Under the pieces are notes generated by a model. The model saw nothing but the letters and a program-made list of their open reading frames with translations, searched no databases and was not told where the DNA came from. From the NCBI GenBank assembly GCA_964622325.1, contig CAZUOJ010000060.1, positions 1-20,487 of the forward strand: 20,487 bases of DNA, written 5' to 3'. Shown in pieces: positions 1 to 7,208 of the stretch; within the stretch, counting starts at the first letter, position 1; every line of letters starts with the position of its first letter. Source of the DNA: JAJFUB01 sp964622325. GTDB lineage: Bacteria > Armatimonadota > Zipacnadia > Zipacnadales > UBA11051. Made by a program: the position numbers and the translations under genes.

Positions 1-344
1 TGAGCGGGATTTAAATCCAAGGCAAGGAGCAAAACGCCGCCCTCTAAAATCCACGAAATAAGCTTCCTTTTTTCTTCCTCGCGCAGCATCCGTCCCGGAT
101 CCACAATGCAAAGAAAACGCTGCTGAGCCGAAAGCTGATCTAAAGAAGCTGTAAAGGCCTCCACAGGCAACTGAAAATGGCGGCATAATTCCGCTAACGC
201 CTTCCAGCCCCAGGGATTGGCGCGTGTAATAGAATGATCGCGGATAGGATCCGAGCTGCCCGATGGCCCCCATTTGAGGCTCACAAGACTAAAGCCAATA
301 AAAAGAACGAATATTAGCAGCAGGGGGCTATAACGGCGCAACAT
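1..344 (-). CDS. DUF4350-domain membrane protein (partial, C-terminus outside window)
   Basis: I translated this from the complement of 344 to 1; it stays open to the window edge. The protein starts MLRRYSPLLLIFVLFIGFSL, a basic tip followed by one membrane segment (about residues 7-22). A soluble part follows with a 'SITRANPWGWKALAELCRHF' stretch and a 'FLCIVDPGRMLREEEKRKL' stretch, as in DUF4350 proteins, where a type-1 glutamine-amidotransferase-like fold sits behind the helix. The start is fixed by a strong Shine-Dalgarno (GGCAGGAGG, about 6 nt before ATG). It overlaps the end of the upstream DUF4129 gene by 17 bp, so the two are translationally coupled. In many bacteria this pair sits next to a MoxR AAA+ ATPase and a DUF58 protein, which would lie further left. 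Its biochemical role is unknown. The family call is from motif resemblance. Confidence 0.72.
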   Translation of the reverse strand, partial: MLRRYSPLLLIFVLFIGFSLVSLKWGPSGSSDPIRDHSITRANPWGWKALAELCRHFQLPVEAFTASLDQLSAQQRFLCIVDPGRMLREEEKRKLISWILEGGVLLLALDLNPA

Positions 345-1062
345 TTTGCGCCTCCTGCCAAATCTGTTGTGCTAGCCGTCGGCCTTCTTCCCAAGCGGAT
401 TTCCCACAGGGATAACAGCCATAAACAATGCGTTCCGCGAGGCTTGTCAATGTCTGAAAAGAATTATAAAGTGCAGGATAGGGCCTTATTTGACGCAGAT
501 ATTCTTGATTAGTCAAAGAGTGTTCCAGGCGCACAAGGCGTTGCCGATGCAAATGATAAAGAAGAGCTTTGTACAGACGCCGCATGGCTTCGGAAAAATT
601 TCCTTCTTGCGCTGCAGCATCCGCCTGCGCCAGAAGCGATTCTGGCAAAAGCGCAGATTGTGTGTTTTCTGCTATGGCCGTATGGCGTGTGTCTCTTTTT
701 ATGGGGCTAAAGGCGCTTCTCAATGTGATGGAGATGTGATATAACAGCATCACAGCTAGCGCAAAAGTTGCCGCCACAAGCAGCCAATAAAACACAGGCG
801 CCTGTTCTGCTAATTGGGCAAAGCGCCCGCTTATATATGTATCCCAAAATTCCTTGAGCCGCTGCGCCCATTGCCAAAGCCATATTTTTAGCCATAGGCT
901 GCCGCTTGTTTGATATTCTGGCTGCTTTAAAATGCGCGTCAATTCATTTTGCAGCTCTTGAGGCGCGGGCCGACTCAAAACAGCAAAAACATTGACAGCC
1001 GCCAAAATTGCGACAAGCATAATGACAATGGAGCCACGCCGTCTGAAATTCATAGCATACAT
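328..1062 (-). CDS. DUF4129-domain membrane protein
   Basis: About 244 residues from the chosen start (MYAMNFRRRG). One N-terminal membrane segment (GSIVIMLVAILAAVNVFAV) and a second in the middle (PVFYWLLVAATFALAVMLL) flank an extracytoplasmic region. The cytoplasmic C-terminal part has the DUF4129 signature: an A-x-x-G-N-F-x-E-A-x-R-x-L-Y helix followed by 'LTNQEYLRQI'. DUF4129 proteins accompany MoxR/DUF58/DUF4350 genes and are linked to envelope or protein-maturation functions of unclear chemistry. An in-frame ATG exists at 1110 but has no ribosome-binding site. The ATG at 1062 has a weak GGGAA 7 nt upstream, which is part of a perfect hairpin at 1067-1084. The 3' end overlaps the DUF4350 gene by 17 bp. 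The family call is fairly secure; the exact start is not. Confidence 0.75.
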   Translation of the reverse strand: MYAMNFRRRGSIVIMLVAILAAVNVFAVLSRPAPQELQNELTRILKQPEYQTSGSLWLKIWLWQWAQRLKEFWDTYISGRFAQLAEQAPVFYWLLVAATFALAVMLLYHISITLRSAFSPIKRDTRHTAIAENTQSALLPESLLAQADAAAQEGNFSEAMRRLYKALLYHLHRQRLVRLEHSLTNQEYLRQIRPYPALYNSFQTLTSLAERIVYGCYPCGKSAWEEGRRLAQQIWQEAQNVAPL

Positions 1063-1066
1063 TTTA

Positions 1067-1084
1067 TTCCCAGTCCGCTGGGAA
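1067..1084. promoter_or_regulatory. Perfect 18-nt interrupted palindrome in divergent gene region
   Basis: TTCCCAG-TCCG-CTGGGAA, two 7-bp arms around a 4-nt centre. It lies between the likely start of the leftward DUF4129 gene (1062) and the rightward gene at 1127. On the leftward transcript it would form a hairpin ending 4 nt before the ATG, with the only Shine-Dalgarno-like bases (GGGAA) in its 3' arm. It could be a regulator operator or a translation-limiting hairpin. Seen directly; function inferred. Confidence 0.35.
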
Positions 1085-1126
1085 TGCTCCTGCCAGAAAT
1101 AAAAAGCCATAACGAGGAGAAGCTTT

Positions 1127-1687
1127 ATGCGGCGCTATTTGCCTCTTTTGTTTCTCATAATTTTGGGCATAATCGTAGCAGGGGGGCGTCTTGCGCAATT
1201 GCGGCAACGTTCAGCTGTCAAGCCTGCGTCTGTTCAGCCGCAGCCGCTGCAGCCGCCTCATCCGGCTGTACAGACGGCACAGGATTTCCTATCCTTATGG
1301 GCCCAACAACAATATGCGCGCTTGTATCCGATGTTGTCTTCTGAGATGAAAAAAGCCGTCTCGGAGAAAGATTTTGCGCAGATGGCGCAGGAGAGGCAAT
1401 TCAGCCATCCCGAAATTGTGGCCCATGTGGCTGTGGCGCAAGCTGCCTTTGTCATAGCCCGCGTACAGGCTTCGCCTCCGTCCGCAGGGGAGAAGCCGCT
1501 TTCAGGCTACGCTTTGCTTCTGAAAAAGGAAGGGGAATCCTGGCGAATAGCTCACATTCAGGAGCAGGAAGCTGTGGCGCAAAAATATGAAGATATGCGG
1601 CTTTCGCCCCGCAAAGAAGGAGGCTGGACGATAAAATATCAGGATGAAAAGGGACAAATCATAACAATTGAATTGCAGCTTATGTAG
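1127..1687 (+). CDS. Membrane-anchored/secreted NTF2-like (DUF4878-type) protein
   Basis: 186 residues. MRRYLPLLFLIILGIIVAGG is a signal peptide or N-terminal anchor with no lipobox cysteine. A proline/glutamine-rich linker follows (about 32-48), then a small alpha+beta domain. That domain begins 'TAQDFLSLWAQQQYARLYPMLSSEMKK' and continues with two short strands containing 'GYALLLKKEGESWRIAHI'. This order (helix with 'FL..W....Y..LY..LS..MK', then strands ending in a W-x-I/V) is typical of NTF2-like or DUF4878 lipid- or peptide-binding folds in exported proteins. The start is supported by GAGGAG about 7 nt upstream. It is divergent from the DUF4129 operon and shares its short intergenic region. 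The specific function is not recognisable. Confidence 0.65.
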   Translation: MRRYLPLLFLIILGIIVAGGRLAQLRQRSAVKPASVQPQPLQPPHPAVQTAQDFLSLWAQQQYARLYPMLSSEMKKAVSEKDFAQMAQERQFSHPEIVAHVAVAQAAFVIARVQASPPSAGEKPLSGYALLLKKEGESWRIAHIQEQEAVAQKYEDMRLSPRKEGGWTIKYQDEKGQIITIELQLM

Positions 1688-1787
1688 GCTTGTCTCACAT
1701 CAAGGAAATGGAAGAAGATCTTTGAAAGCCCATTGAGATAATAAAAAAATATATAACAACATCGCTTTGTCGGGCGATAAGTTCTGC

Positions 1788-1794
1788 GGAGGAG
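1788..1794 (+). promoter_or_regulatory. Ribosome-binding site that decides a TTG start
   Basis: GGAGGAG lies 11 nt before TTG at 1806. No ATG or GTG gives the conserved N-terminus (MKALVKTEKG) of the dehydrogenase, so the TTG is the best start. The 5' region 1739-1757 is strongly A/T-rich and contains a -10-like TATAAC (1752-1757) without a convincing -35. Confidence 0.55.
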
Positions 1795-1805
1795 CGTGAT
1801 CCCTT

Positions 1806-2840
1806 TTGAAAGCTCTTGTCAAAACAGAAAAAGGCGTGGGACATTTAGAATTGCGGGATGTGCCGGAGCCTGTGCCAGGCCCTAAGGAAGTCTTAATTGA
1901 AGTGAAAGCCGCCGGCATTTGTGGGACTGACATCCATGTCAAATATGATGAATTCCCTTATTGGCCTCCTGTTATTTTGGGACACGAATTTGCGGGGGAA
2001 ATTGTGCAATTAGGGGCCGATGTGGAGGGCTGGAAAATTGGGGATCGCGTGACAGCCGAGCCCCATACGAAAGCCTGCGGCGTTTGTCCGTTATGTCGGA
2101 CAGGCAATATCCAGATATGTAGCCAAAAGCGTTCGCCTGGCTGGGGCATTGATGGCGCCTTCGCCAAATATATCGCTTATCCCACACATCTATTGCATCG
2201 GCTGCCAGACAATCTTTCGTATGTGGAGGCTGCCTTAACAGAGCCTGTAGCGAATGTGGCGACTGATTTGCTCGAGCGCGCGCGTGTGGAGCCGGAGGAT
2301 TTTGTAGTCATTTTAGGGCCCGGACCCATTGGCTTGATTGCCGCTCAGGCGGCCAAAGCCGAGGGCGCACGCGCCGTTATGATTATTGGGACAGAAGCAG
2401 ACGAAGCTGTGCGTCTCAAAGCAGCCCGCGAATTAGGCATCGATTATGTCGTCAATCTGCAGCGTGAGGATCCTGTCGCTAAATGTATGGAACTGACGGA
2501 GGGCTGGGGGGCAGATATTGTTGTGGAATGTTCGGGCGCGCCCGCAGCGATTGCTTCCACGCCTTTGTATGTGCGCAAGCTCGGGCGCATTTGCGCAATT
2601 GGCCTCACGGGCAAAAAGCCTGTCCAATTGGATTGGGACGCCTTCCAAAGCCGTGTTTGCACTGTGATTTTCAATCTCTCGACATTTTATACGAGCTGGA
2701 AAAAAGCTCTCTCAATGTTAGCTTCGGGAAAGATTAACGCGAAAACGATTATTACACATCAATTCCCGCTGGAGGAATGGGAAGCGGCTTTTGAAGCTGT
2801 CGAAAGCCAAAAAGCTTTAAAAGCCGTGCTAATCCCCTAG
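1806..2840 (+). CDS. Zinc-dependent alcohol/polyol dehydrogenase (sorbitol dehydrogenase-like, MDR superfamily)
   Basis: 344 residues, the usual length for the family. The catalytic-zinc ligands are visible: C39 in GICGTD, H60-E61 in GHEFAG and E146 in LTEPVAN. The structural-zinc lobe is complete (C91, C94, C97, C105). The nucleotide-binding Rossmann motif is GPGPIG (171-176), followed by an acidic end-of-strand region. These features place it with L-iditol/sorbitol, threonine and galactitol dehydrogenases, which oxidise a secondary hydroxyl of a polyol or sugar acid with NAD(P)+ in the cytosol. The substrate cannot be read from sequence. The gene is monocistronic, with a TTG start and a strong terminator 86 bp downstream. 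It converges on the amidohydrolase/Gfo-Idh operon, and that company suggests a role in the same sugar or cyclitol metabolism (inference). Confidence 0.9.
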   Translation: MKALVKTEKGVGHLELRDVPEPVPGPKEVLIEVKAAGICGTDIHVKYDEFPYWPPVILGHEFAGEIVQLGADVEGWKIGDRVTAEPHTKACGVCPLCRTGNIQICSQKRSPGWGIDGAFAKYIAYPTHLLHRLPDNLSYVEAALTEPVANVATDLLERARVEPEDFVVILGPGPIGLIAAQAAKAEGARAVMIIGTEADEAVRLKAARELGIDYVVNLQREDPVAKCMELTEGWGADIVVECSGAPAAIASTPLYVRKLGRICAIGLTGKKPVQLDWDAFQSRVCTVIFNLSTFYTSWKKALSMLASGKINAKTIITHQFPLEEWEAAFEAVESQKALKAVLIP

Positions 2841-2925
2841 CAATATGTATTTCCTGTGCGGGAATTGACAAAGCGCTTAATAATTTCTTCTTTAATAAAG
2901 ACAGGCCCAGTGTGTCTTTATGAAA

Positions 2926-2966
2926 ATGCCGAAGCATTTCATCTGGCTTCGGCATCGTTCTTTTTC
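2926..2966 (+). terminator. Rho-independent terminator between converging genes
   Basis: Perfect 10-bp stem ATGCCGAAGC (2926-2935) / GCTTCGGCAT (2946-2955) with a 10-nt loop, followed by CGTTCTTTTT. It ends the dehydrogenase transcript. On the other strand the same stem is followed by TTTTCAT, so it may also stop the converging Gfo/Idh transcript. A second perfect 8-bp hairpin (TAAAGACA / TGTCTTTA, 2896-2920) lies just upstream. Confidence 0.85.
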
Positions 2967-2995
2967 CCGGCTTTTGACGGCTTTTTGCGGGGCTG

Positions 2996-3967
2996 CTAAC
3001 CGTTTAGCAGTTCCGCTACATCCACTTCGCGCCCTTCTTGCAGGCTTATCAGCCCGGCTTCCAGAGCAGCGATGACTTCTACTTCCTCCTCGACAGGCAC
3101 TGTCTGCTTATTATGTATCACATAATCCACAAAAGCCTGCAGCAAATATGTATAGAGATCTGTTAAATCCGGCGTTATTGCCTTCCAGCCCTTTTGGCCA
3201 TACAGATTGAATTGCCAGCCGGCGCTGACATAAGGCTGTTCCCCCACTATTAACACAACATCCCGGCCATTAGCAAAACGCACACGGACAATGTTTCGTT
3301 TCTCCTGGCCGACATTAATGACAGAAACGGCGCCGCGGCCGAAGACGCCATAAGCCATAGACAGCGCATGAATGCCGTAATAAACAAGATGATTGCCACA
3401 GCAAGCAACAGCAATCCAGACATCGCCATATGTGCCCGCCGCCACTTCCTCTCGTGTGTGCACAATGTCCGGAACAAAGCGCAAGGAGCTGGCAGACATA
3501 AATTTCGTGCCCGTGCGCTCTACAGCTTTCTGCACTTTCAACGCCTCTTTTGTTGTCATGGCCAGCGGCTTATCGCAAAAAACAGGCGTGCCCTTTTCCA
3601 GAGGATAAAAGGCATATTGATATTGTGTGCCTGTGCCGTCATCCACAATGATGACGGCGTCCACATCATCGCAGCAGGCTTCAGGCGTTTCCGCAATTTC
3701 CGGAATAAAACATGTTTCGGCCAGCATCTGCGCTGCCTCCGGCAGCGGATCCCAGACTTTAACGACTTTACAATCAGGGATCCGCTTTGTGGCAGCGGCA
3801 AAAGAATAATTGTGGGCCTGATAAAGCTGCGCCGCTTTGTCGGCATCAAAGCCATTAAATGTGCAGGCGAAGGCTGTGCCATGATAGGAGCCAGGAATAC
3901 GAGGGGCATCGGGATTATCATATATAGGCCCATAGCTGCCGGCAGAAACTAATCCTAGGCGCAACAT
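2996..3967 (-). CDS. Gfo/Idh/MocA-family oxidoreductase
   Basis: 323 residues from ATG at 3967, chosen because AAGGATGAG precedes it; an ATG 36 bp further out lacks a ribosome site. The N-terminal Rossmann part starts LRLGLVSAGSYGP. It has an unusually long insertion (about residues 15-65) before the second beta strand (CKVVKVWDP), so the classical GxGxxG spacing is not obvious. The family's catalytic lysine motif is present as CDKPLA (K123, P124), and the catalytic-histidine segment reads YYGIHAL (H190). The C-terminal half is the beta-sheet substrate domain. Family members oxidise or reduce sugars, inositols or sugar acids with NAD(P). It is the last gene of the leftward operon, 109 bp behind the cupin. 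Substrate unknown. Confidence 0.85.
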   Translation of the reverse strand: MLRLGLVSAGSYGPIYDNPDAPRIPGSYHGTAFACTFNGFDADKAAQLYQAHNYSFAAATKRIPDCKVVKVWDPLPEAAQMLAETCFIPEIAETPEACCDDVDAVIIVDDGTGTQYQYAFYPLEKGTPVFCDKPLAMTTKEALKVQKAVERTGTKFMSASSLRFVPDIVHTREEVAAGTYGDVWIAVACCGNHLVYYGIHALSMAYGVFGRGAVSVINVGQEKRNIVRVRFANGRDVVLIVGEQPYVSAGWQFNLYGQKGWKAITPDLTDLYTYLLQAFVDYVIHNKQTVPVEEEVEVIAALEAGLISLQEGREVDVAELLNG

Positions 3968-4076
3968 AATTTTCTCATCCTTTTCAATATAATTCATCAA
4001 CACATATGCTAGCTCACAGCAATATCTTTTATTGTGAAAAACAAAGGCTAAAGGGCCATAAAAATGTTAGAGTGGG

Positions 4077-4406
4077 CTAGATTGCGCCATGGGCATACAC
4101 GACTTGTACGGGCTCGGGGCCTGTGCGGCGGCCACAATGTTTTACGCCAGGCGGCACATAAAAAGCCACGCCTGGCTCCAGGCGAATAATTTCCTCGCCT
4201 ACACACATTTCGCCTTCCCCTGAAATCACATACACGGCTTCCTGATCGGCGTGGATTTGCGGCGGGCCGAATTCGGAGGATGTATAATTTGCCCTTCCCA
4301 AATTAAATCCTGATGTTGTGGGAATGGCTTCCGTGCCGATAAGATCTTTGCTCCAGCGATCAGGGAAATGTTGCGGGGGCACATCACGTTCGTGGATGCT
4401 AATCAT
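4077..4406 (-). CDS. Small single-domain cupin protein
   Basis: 109 residues from ATG at 4406, chosen because GGAGG lies 7 nt upstream; the outer ATG (4427) is inside the preceding gene without one. The cupin motifs are clear: H52-x-D54-x-E56 within 'PQIHADQEAVYVISGEGEM', then G-x5-P-x-G-x2-H in 'PGVAFYVPPGVKH' (H90). The second metal histidine of the canonical HxH is replaced by D54. Small cupins of this type are sugar isomerases/epimerases, lyases or binding proteins. The start overlaps the stop of the upstream amidohydrolase by 8 bp, so the two are translationally coupled and probably act in one pathway. Reaction unknown. Confidence 0.85.
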   Translation of the reverse strand: MISIHERDVPPQHFPDRWSKDLIGTEAIPTTSGFNLGRANYTSSEFGPPQIHADQEAVYVISGEGEMCVGEEIIRLEPGVAFYVPPGVKHCGRRTGPEPVQVVYAHGAI

Positions 4407-5307
4407 TTCCTGCCTCCGTGTTCTCACAGGAGATGTTCAACAAGGCCGCTATATTGCCGAAGCCGATTTTGGCCACATCATAGCCCAGATCCCGCAATAC
4501 TTCCATCCGAATAATAGCCGGCTCGGGATAATTGAACGGGATGCCGCTGCCAAAGACAATGCGCTCTTCTCCCAACGTCTCAACAAGACGCTCGGCTTCT
4601 TTCGTATAGACAACATCCGGCCGACAAATATCAATCCAATAATTGGCGGGCAGCTCGTCTTTTTTCAACACGAGATCGCTGGCGCCCACGCCTATAGCAT
4701 TTGTCACCAAAAATTTGGCATTGGGATGGGCCGCAACGGCTTTGGCAATATCCGCCAGGCTCACATCGGGCGTGTCCAAAAGCCAATGTCGCTGCCGATA
4801 ATCCTCCACGCGCTGTGGAATGCTGATGATCATTCCCAGCTCCGCTGCCGCTTGAATTAAATCATGGCAGCAGGAATCGCTGAGCCTGTAATTATGCCAG
4901 GAGGGAAAAAGCCGCAAGCCCCTGGCGCCCATCACTTCATAGCTCCAGCGCAAATCCTTCTCCCAGCCGGCATAGGCAGGATTTAAGACCGCAAAGGGGA
5001 TCAGCCGCTCCCGGAAACGAACATGGCGTTCATCTGAGCATATTGCCTTGCTGGCGGCCTGTCCGCCAACATCTGTTAAGCTCGCATCTCCCGGCCCCAG
5101 GGGGGGACATGGCACGCCTGTCAGCATCTCCCACATCTCTTCATTGCCTGCATGGCTATTTCGATAGCAAATAGCGCTTGCAGAGGACACACAGGCTTTG
5201 GCAATGCCGGCGCGATCCATCAGCTGCAAAAGCCCTTCTGGCGTGTTATAGCGCAAACGGCGGGCCGCATAATGTCCAAGATAGGCGTTCGTGTCAATCA
5301 AATACAT
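4399..5307 (-). CDS. Divergent PF04909 amidohydrolase-like protein lacking metal ligands
   Basis: 302 residues from the ATG at 5307, the fourth codon of the open frame; AAAGGA lies 8 nt before it. The TIM-barrel layout of amidohydrolase family 2 is recognisable: N-terminal 'MYLIDTNAYLGHYAARRL', 'LIPFAVLNPAY', 'GARGLRLFPSWHNY', 'NAKFLVTNAIG' and 'RIVFGSGIPFNYPEP'. The metal sites seen in its two neighbours are replaced. DxHxH is D5-x-N-x-Y, the strand-6 His is Asn (VTNAIG), and the strand-8 Asp (FATD/FACD) is Gly (FGSG). It may be metal-independent, regulatory or non-catalytic. Overlapping the cupin by 8 bp, it sits third in the leftward operon after a 162-bp gap. Confidence 0.75.
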   Translation of the reverse strand: MYLIDTNAYLGHYAARRLRYNTPEGLLQLMDRAGIAKACVSSASAICYRNSHAGNEEMWEMLTGVPCPPLGPGDASLTDVGGQAASKAICSDERHVRFRERLIPFAVLNPAYAGWEKDLRWSYEVMGARGLRLFPSWHNYRLSDSCCHDLIQAAAELGMIISIPQRVEDYRQRHWLLDTPDVSLADIAKAVAAHPNAKFLVTNAIGVGASDLVLKKDELPANYWIDICRPDVVYTKEAERLVETLGEERIVFGSGIPFNYPEPAIIRMEVLRDLGYDVAKIGFGNIAALLNISCENTEAGND

Positions 5308-5478
5308 AGTCGTCATCCTTTGTCTGGAGCAATGTCTGCCTGGATTTAGCCGCAGCTATCTGCAAAAATTGCCAAAACGAGATTAATTTGCGCTGTCTTT
5401 TCTACAGAAACTATCGCCTTTTGGCATTGCGAATAAGACGTAGCATTGGCAATTTTCATGGCAATCGGGAGAAGGGCT

Positions 5479-6249
5479 TCAGGCTCGGCCTACAAGCCGT
5501 AAAAAATTGCCTGAAGCGATTTTTTCTAAATCTGGCGGCGAAAGCAATCGGGCCAGGGCCCGAAATTTGCCTACAGAGCTGGCAATGCTGCTGTCTGTGG
5601 CGAACAGCAGCCGCTCCACGCCGACTGTACACAGCGCCAGCTCCATCATCCCTTCATCAAAGACGCTCCCGCTGATTTCCAGATGTACGGAAGGCACATC
5701 TGTTAGCGTCTTGCAGGCCCATTCCCAATCGCCCCCGCCGCCGATGTGATCGGCGATGAGCTTTGCTTCGGGATAGCGCCGCGCCACTTCCGCGATATGG
5801 CCTGCATGTGTGCGATGTGAAGGCCAATTCAACAGCTCAGAAGCCACACGCGCTTGATTCACAACGATGCCCCAGCCCAACTCAATACAGCGCTCTATTA
5901 TCGGAAAATTGACAGGATTTGTCAGCGTATAATCATCAAACAGCTTGACGCCCACAAAATTGGGATATTGCCGACAGCGCTCAATTTCCGCTAAAGCCTC
6001 CCGCATATAGCCGGGATTCACATAAGCCCAGCCCCATATTCGCTCTCCCCAACGCTGCATAGCGGCAATCGTGCGATTGTTGGCTTTGCGAAATAGCTCC
6101 GGCGTGGCAGGCTTGGGCGTCATCACCATACAGACTAATGTATCAATTCCAAAGCGATCAGCCGCCGCCAGAGCGGCTTCTTCTGTGGAGGGGCCATCCG
6201 GATTGTCGTAGCCGGCTGTAATATGAACATGCGTGTCAATGATGCGCAT
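5479..6249 (-). CDS. PF04909 amidohydrolase family protein (paralogue B)
   Basis: 256 residues, a compact ACMSD/lactonase-type TIM barrel. Metal motif D5-T-H7-V-H9 at the N-terminus, 'FVGVKLFDDY' on strand 4, 'KLIADHIGGGGDWEW' with the strand-6 His, and the strand-8 Asp in 'LLFATDSS'. The C-terminus ends 'KIASGNFLRLVGRA', the usual last helix. The strand-5 position reads VVNQARV, where the neighbouring paralogue has a histidine (LEHQGHC). It is about the same length as, and co-linear with, the gene at 6311-7111, consistent with tandem duplication. PF04909 members hydrolyse sugar lactones or decarboxylate unsaturated acids; which applies here cannot be told. A weak AAAGG lies about 9 nt before the ATG. 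Confidence 0.88.
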   Translation of the reverse strand: MRIIDTHVHITAGYDNPDGPSTEEAALAAADRFGIDTLVCMVMTPKPATPELFRKANNRTIAAMQRWGERIWGWAYVNPGYMREALAEIERCRQYPNFVGVKLFDDYTLTNPVNFPIIERCIELGWGIVVNQARVASELLNWPSHRTHAGHIAEVARRYPEAKLIADHIGGGGDWEWACKTLTDVPSVHLEISGSVFDEGMMELALCTVGVERLLFATDSSIASSVGKFRALARLLSPPDLEKIASGNFLRLVGRA

Positions 6250-6310
6250 ATTGTTTTGCCTTTTTATGCAGATAAATAAATTTCTTTTTGCGGCCGAAAT
6301 ATTCTCGCTG

Positions 6311-7111
6311 CTATTCTTTGTTGCGTCCGCGGCTTTCGCTCTTTGCTTGTTTCCGCCCGATAAGCCGCAGGAAATTTTCGCCTAGAATTTTGCGCTTGTC
6401 GTCTTCGCTGATTTGCGCTCCCCGTATTTTGCCCACGCCAGCGCTCAAACTCCCATCACAGGCAAAAAGCAGTCGCTCCGCGCCCATCTCCCGGACAGCC
6501 ATCTCAATGGCTCCCTCATCCACAACGCTGCCGCTTGTGTCGGCATAAAGAGAAGGCGCTGTAGCAGCCTGTTTGATTGTCCATTCCCAATCGCCGCCGC
6601 CGCAAATATGCGCCAGAATGATTTTTGCTTCAGGATATATGCGCGCCATCCGCGAAAGATGTTTTGCATCAGAAAGATACGGCTGATCAGGCAATGGATC
6701 CGTGCAATGGCCCTGATGCTCTAATATCGGACAATTCAGCTCAATGCATTTTTCAATAATGGGCCGCACGACAGGATCATCAAAAAAATATTCATTATAT
6801 AATTTCACGCCGACGATCTCCTCATGCTCCAGGCAGCGTTCTATCTCCGCCAGCGCTTCACGCGTCCAGCCCGGATTAACATAACAATAGCCCCACACAC
6901 GGCCACGAAATTCTTTAATCGCAGCCAGAAGGCGATTATTGGCGGCGCGAAATGTATCAGGCGTGGCGGGGCGCGGCGCCAGACACGAACACACAAACAC
7001 ATCTATTCCCAGGCGATCGCCCGCCTCAATTTGGGCGGCATCACGCGTGCCAACAAACGGCGCTGTCGCCTCGGGATTCCATTCAATATGTGCATGAGCA
7101 TCAATAATCAT
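6311..7111 (-). CDS. PF04909 amidohydrolase family protein (paralogue A)
   Basis: 266 residues from ATG at 7111, which is preceded by GAGGA. An outer TTG (7201) would add a 30-residue hydrophobic leader translated from the pentanucleotide repeat and has no ribosome site, so I rejected it. Metal ligands are complete: D4-A-H6-A-H8, a histidine in 'PILEHQGHC', the strand-6 His in 'ILAHICGGGDWEW' and the strand-8 Asp in 'LLFACDGS'. It shares 'GVKL', 'GGGDWEW' and 'NFLRLIGR' with the next gene downstream, 61 bp away, so they are recent or functionally paired paralogues. First gene of the leftward operon. Likely a cytosolic hydrolase or lactonase; substrate unknown. Confidence 0.88.
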   Translation of the reverse strand: MIIDAHAHIEWNPEATAPFVGTRDAAQIEAGDRLGIDVFVCSCLAPRPATPDTFRAANNRLLAAIKEFRGRVWGYCYVNPGWTREALAEIERCLEHEEIVGVKLYNEYFFDDPVVRPIIEKCIELNCPILEHQGHCTDPLPDQPYLSDAKHLSRMARIYPEAKIILAHICGGGDWEWTIKQAATAPSLYADTSGSVVDEGAIEMAVREMGAERLLFACDGSLSAGVGKIRGAQISEDDKRKILGENFLRLIGRKQAKSESRGRNKE

Positions 7112-7135
7112 TTTTGTCCTCAAAAAGAAAAGCAA

Positions 7136-7170
7136 AGATAAGATAAGATAAGATAAGATAAGATAAGATA
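7136..7170. repeat. Pentanucleotide tandem repeat (AGATA)7 upstream of an operon
   Basis: Seven perfect copies of AGATA (TATCT on the leftward strand), followed by degenerate AGATAA copies to about 7187. The tract begins 25 nt and ends 59 nt upstream of the amidohydrolase ATG (7111), within promoter/leader distance. Tracts of this type vary in copy number by slipped-strand mispairing. Each unit also resembles a -10 element (TATCTT). Confidence 0.95.
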
Positions 7171-7208
7171 AAAAGATAAAGATAAAAGCTGTTTCAAACA
7201 ATATAGGC

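Noticed and set aside
949..1344. Rightward 131-codon frame overlapping the start of the NTF2-like gene
   Set aside because: It is a shadow: composition and context do not resemble a protein, and the real frame at 1127 has a ribosome site and signal peptide.
3368..3952. 194-codon frame antisense to the Gfo/Idh oxidoreductase
   Set aside because: It lies wholly within a gene with intact family motifs and has a His/Arg/Cys-rich, shadow-like composition.
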